Source: Candidatus Accumulibacter proximus
GTDB lineage: Bacteria; Pseudomonadota; Gammaproteobacteria; Burkholderiales; Rhodocyclaceae
DNA length: 64,000 nt
Assembly: GCA_016709675.1 (NCBI GenBank)
Contig: JADJMH010000013.1
Location: 118,684 to 182,683, forward strand
Reading direction: 5' to 3'
Shown: piece by piece, positions 62,866 through 64,000 of the stretch
How positions within the stretch are numbered: position 1 is the first letter of the stretch
Layout of the letters: each line of letters opens with the position of its first letter
The notes under the pieces: model-generated
What the model was told of the DNA's origin: nothing
Database searches by the model: none
Seen by the model: the letters and a program-made list of their open reading frames with translations, nothing else
Made by a program: the position numbers and the translations under genes

Positions 62866-64000
62866 TTAGCTGTTGCCATTGTCCAAGAAGCTGCGCAGCT
62901 TGTCTGAGCGCGAGGGATGCCGAAGCTTTCGAAGAGCCTTGGCCTCAATCTGGCGAATACGCTCTCGGGTTACGTCAAACTGCTTGCCGACTTCTTCCAG
63001 GGTATGGTCGGTGTTCATTTCTATACCGAAGCGCATCCGCAGCACCTTGGCTTCGCGCGGAGTCAGCGTGTCCAGAACATCCTTGGTGATGAAGCGCAGG
63101 CTGGAGTAAAGGGCGGCTTCGGTCGGTGCCAGAGTCGCCTGGTCCTCAATGAAGTCACCGAGATGAGAGTCGTCGTCATCACCGATCGGAGTCTCCATCG
63201 AGATCGGCTCCTTGCTGATCTTCAGGATTTTTCGGATCTTCTCCTCCGGCATCTCCATCTTCTTTGCCAGTGTTGCAGGATCTGCCTCAAGACCGGTTTC
63301 CTGCAAGATCTGCCGCGAAATGCGGTTCATCTTGTTGATCGTCTCGATCATGTGCACCGGAATACGGATGGTACGGGCCTGATCGGCGATCGAACGGGTG
63401 ATCGCCTGGCGGATCCACCAAGTGGCGTAAGTTGAGAACTTGTAGCCGCGCCGGTACTCGAATTTGTCAACGGCTTTCATGAGGCCAATATTGCCCTCCT
63501 GGATCAAATCCAGGAATTGCAAACCACGATTGGTATACTTCTTGGCAATCGAGATCACTAGACGCAGATTGGCTTCGGTCATCTCCCGCTTGGCTCGACG
63601 GGCCTTGGCTTCACCGGTAGACATCTGCTTGTTGATGTCCTTCAATTCGCGCAGCGGAATACCAATACGGTCCTGCAGGGCTAGCAGTTTCCTCTGTTCC
63701 TCCTTGATATTCGGCGCGTTGCGCGAGAGAATCGCGGCATAGGTCTTGCCGGCAGTTGCGATCTCGGCGTCAACCCAGTCGATGTTGAGTTCGTTGCCCG
63801 GGAACACCTTGATGAAGTGCGCGCGCGGCATGCGTACGGTATCAACACAGATTCTCTGGATCTTCCGCTCGCAGGCGCGAGCTTCCTCAACCATCGCGCG
63901 TACCGAGTCGCACAGACGCTCAATGGTTTTGGACGTGAAACGAATGTCCATCATCTCTTCCGAGATCTGCTGCTGCAGCTTGAGGTAAGCCTTGTCCTGG
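62866..64000 (-). CDS. rpoD: RNA polymerase sigma-70 factor RpoD (5' part outside the window)
   Basis: The C-terminal ~378 residues of the primary sigma factor, open through the right edge (QDKAYLKLQQQISEEMMDIR...). Region 2: 'LRLVISIAKKYTNRGLQFLD' with 'LIQEGNIGLMKAVDKFEYRR', 'GYKFSTYATWWIRQAITRSI'. Region 3: 'DQARTIRIPVHMIETINKMN'. Region 4: 'LRMRFGIEMNTDHTLEEVGK' with 'VTRERIRQIEAKALRKLRHP'. Part of the sigma70 non-conserved region is included, which distinguishes RpoD from RpoS. The stop is TAA at 62866. Confidence 0.97.
   Translation of the reverse strand, partial: QDKAYLKLQQQISEEMMDIRFTSKTIERLCDSVRAMVEEARACERKIQRICVDTVRMPRAHFIKVFPGNELNIDWVDAEIATAGKTYAAILSRNAPNIKEEQRKLLALQDRIGIPLRELKDINKQMSTGEAKARRAKREMTEANLRLVISIAKKYTNRGLQFLDLIQEGNIGLMKAVDKFEYRRGYKFSTYATWWIRQAITRSIADQARTIRIPVHMIETINKMNRISRQILQETGLEADPATLAKKMEMPEEKIRKILKISKEPISMETPIGDDDDSHLGDFIEDQATLAPTEAALYSSLRFITKDVLDTLTPREAKVLRMRFGIEMNTDHTLEEVGKQFDVTRERIRQIEAKALRKLRHPSRSDKLRSFLDNGNS

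Overview
The window is a GC-rich bacterial chromosome segment. Its genes (cyanophycin synthetases with their dedicated ABC transporter and DUF1854 protein, AlaC, Hom, pgk-tpiA, RpoD, a Bax-inhibitor-1 protein) fit a betaproteobacterium, most plausibly of the Rhodocyclales/Accumulibacter type. That placement is inferred from gene content only.

Layout. 1-1025: minus-strand secreted protein and the start of an M48 metalloprotease. 1636-2560: a secreted hypothetical protein whose 3' end has been replaced by a degraded IS1634-family transposase tail. 2802-14413: one tightly overlapping plus-strand type III-D-like CRISPR effector operon (CARF-wHTH NE0113 protein, a 71-residue Csx1/TM1812 stub, Cas6, Cas10, Csx10, fused Csm3-Csm3, Csx19, a TIGR03986-type RAMP, a two-helix membrane CARF protein, and a DUF1874 ring nuclease). 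14414-15068: leader-side non-coding DNA. 15069-15520: CRISPR array with six spacers. 15628-18251: reverse transcriptase-Cas1 fusion and two tandem Cas2 genes.

18328-33241: a 620-bp duplication (broken and intact copies of a spermidine-synthase-like gene) flanks about 13.7 kb. The flanked DNA holds a minus-strand secreted arylsulfatase cluster (two sulfatases, small secreted protein, outer-membrane protein, Gly-rich protein, DUF2092 protein, polytopic membrane protein), a divergent LysR regulator, an MFS permease, and nested insertion sequences. A complete IS1634-family element with inverted repeats and a 5-bp target duplication sits inside an IS91-family fragment.

33716-41488: cyanophycin cluster. 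41534-57191: mostly housekeeping genes (FapA-like, glycine-zipper lipoprotein, RluF-like pseudouridine synthase, HDOD, membrane spermidine synthase, tRNA-Ser, Bax inhibitor-1, deformylase-like, Mth938, two aminotransferases, homoserine dehydrogenase, lipid A acyltransferase, carbamoyltransferase). 57203-60384: an unusual pair, a CBM21-like/EEP hydrolase and a phospholipase D-like protein. 60606-64000: pgk, tpiA and the 3' part of rpoD.

How it fits together: Cas10 keeps a GGDD cyclase motif but shows no HD nuclease domain, so the complex should signal by cyclic oligoadenylate. The readout candidates in the same operon are a CARF-wHTH protein and a membrane-anchored CARF protein, with the DUF1874 protein as the off-switch. 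RT-Cas1 plus two Cas2 proteins suggests spacer capture that may include RNA. At least ten genes carry single-base frameshifts, many at homopolymer runs and many in genes that should be intact, so consensus indel errors are likely and the 'broken' cas genes should be read with that in mind.
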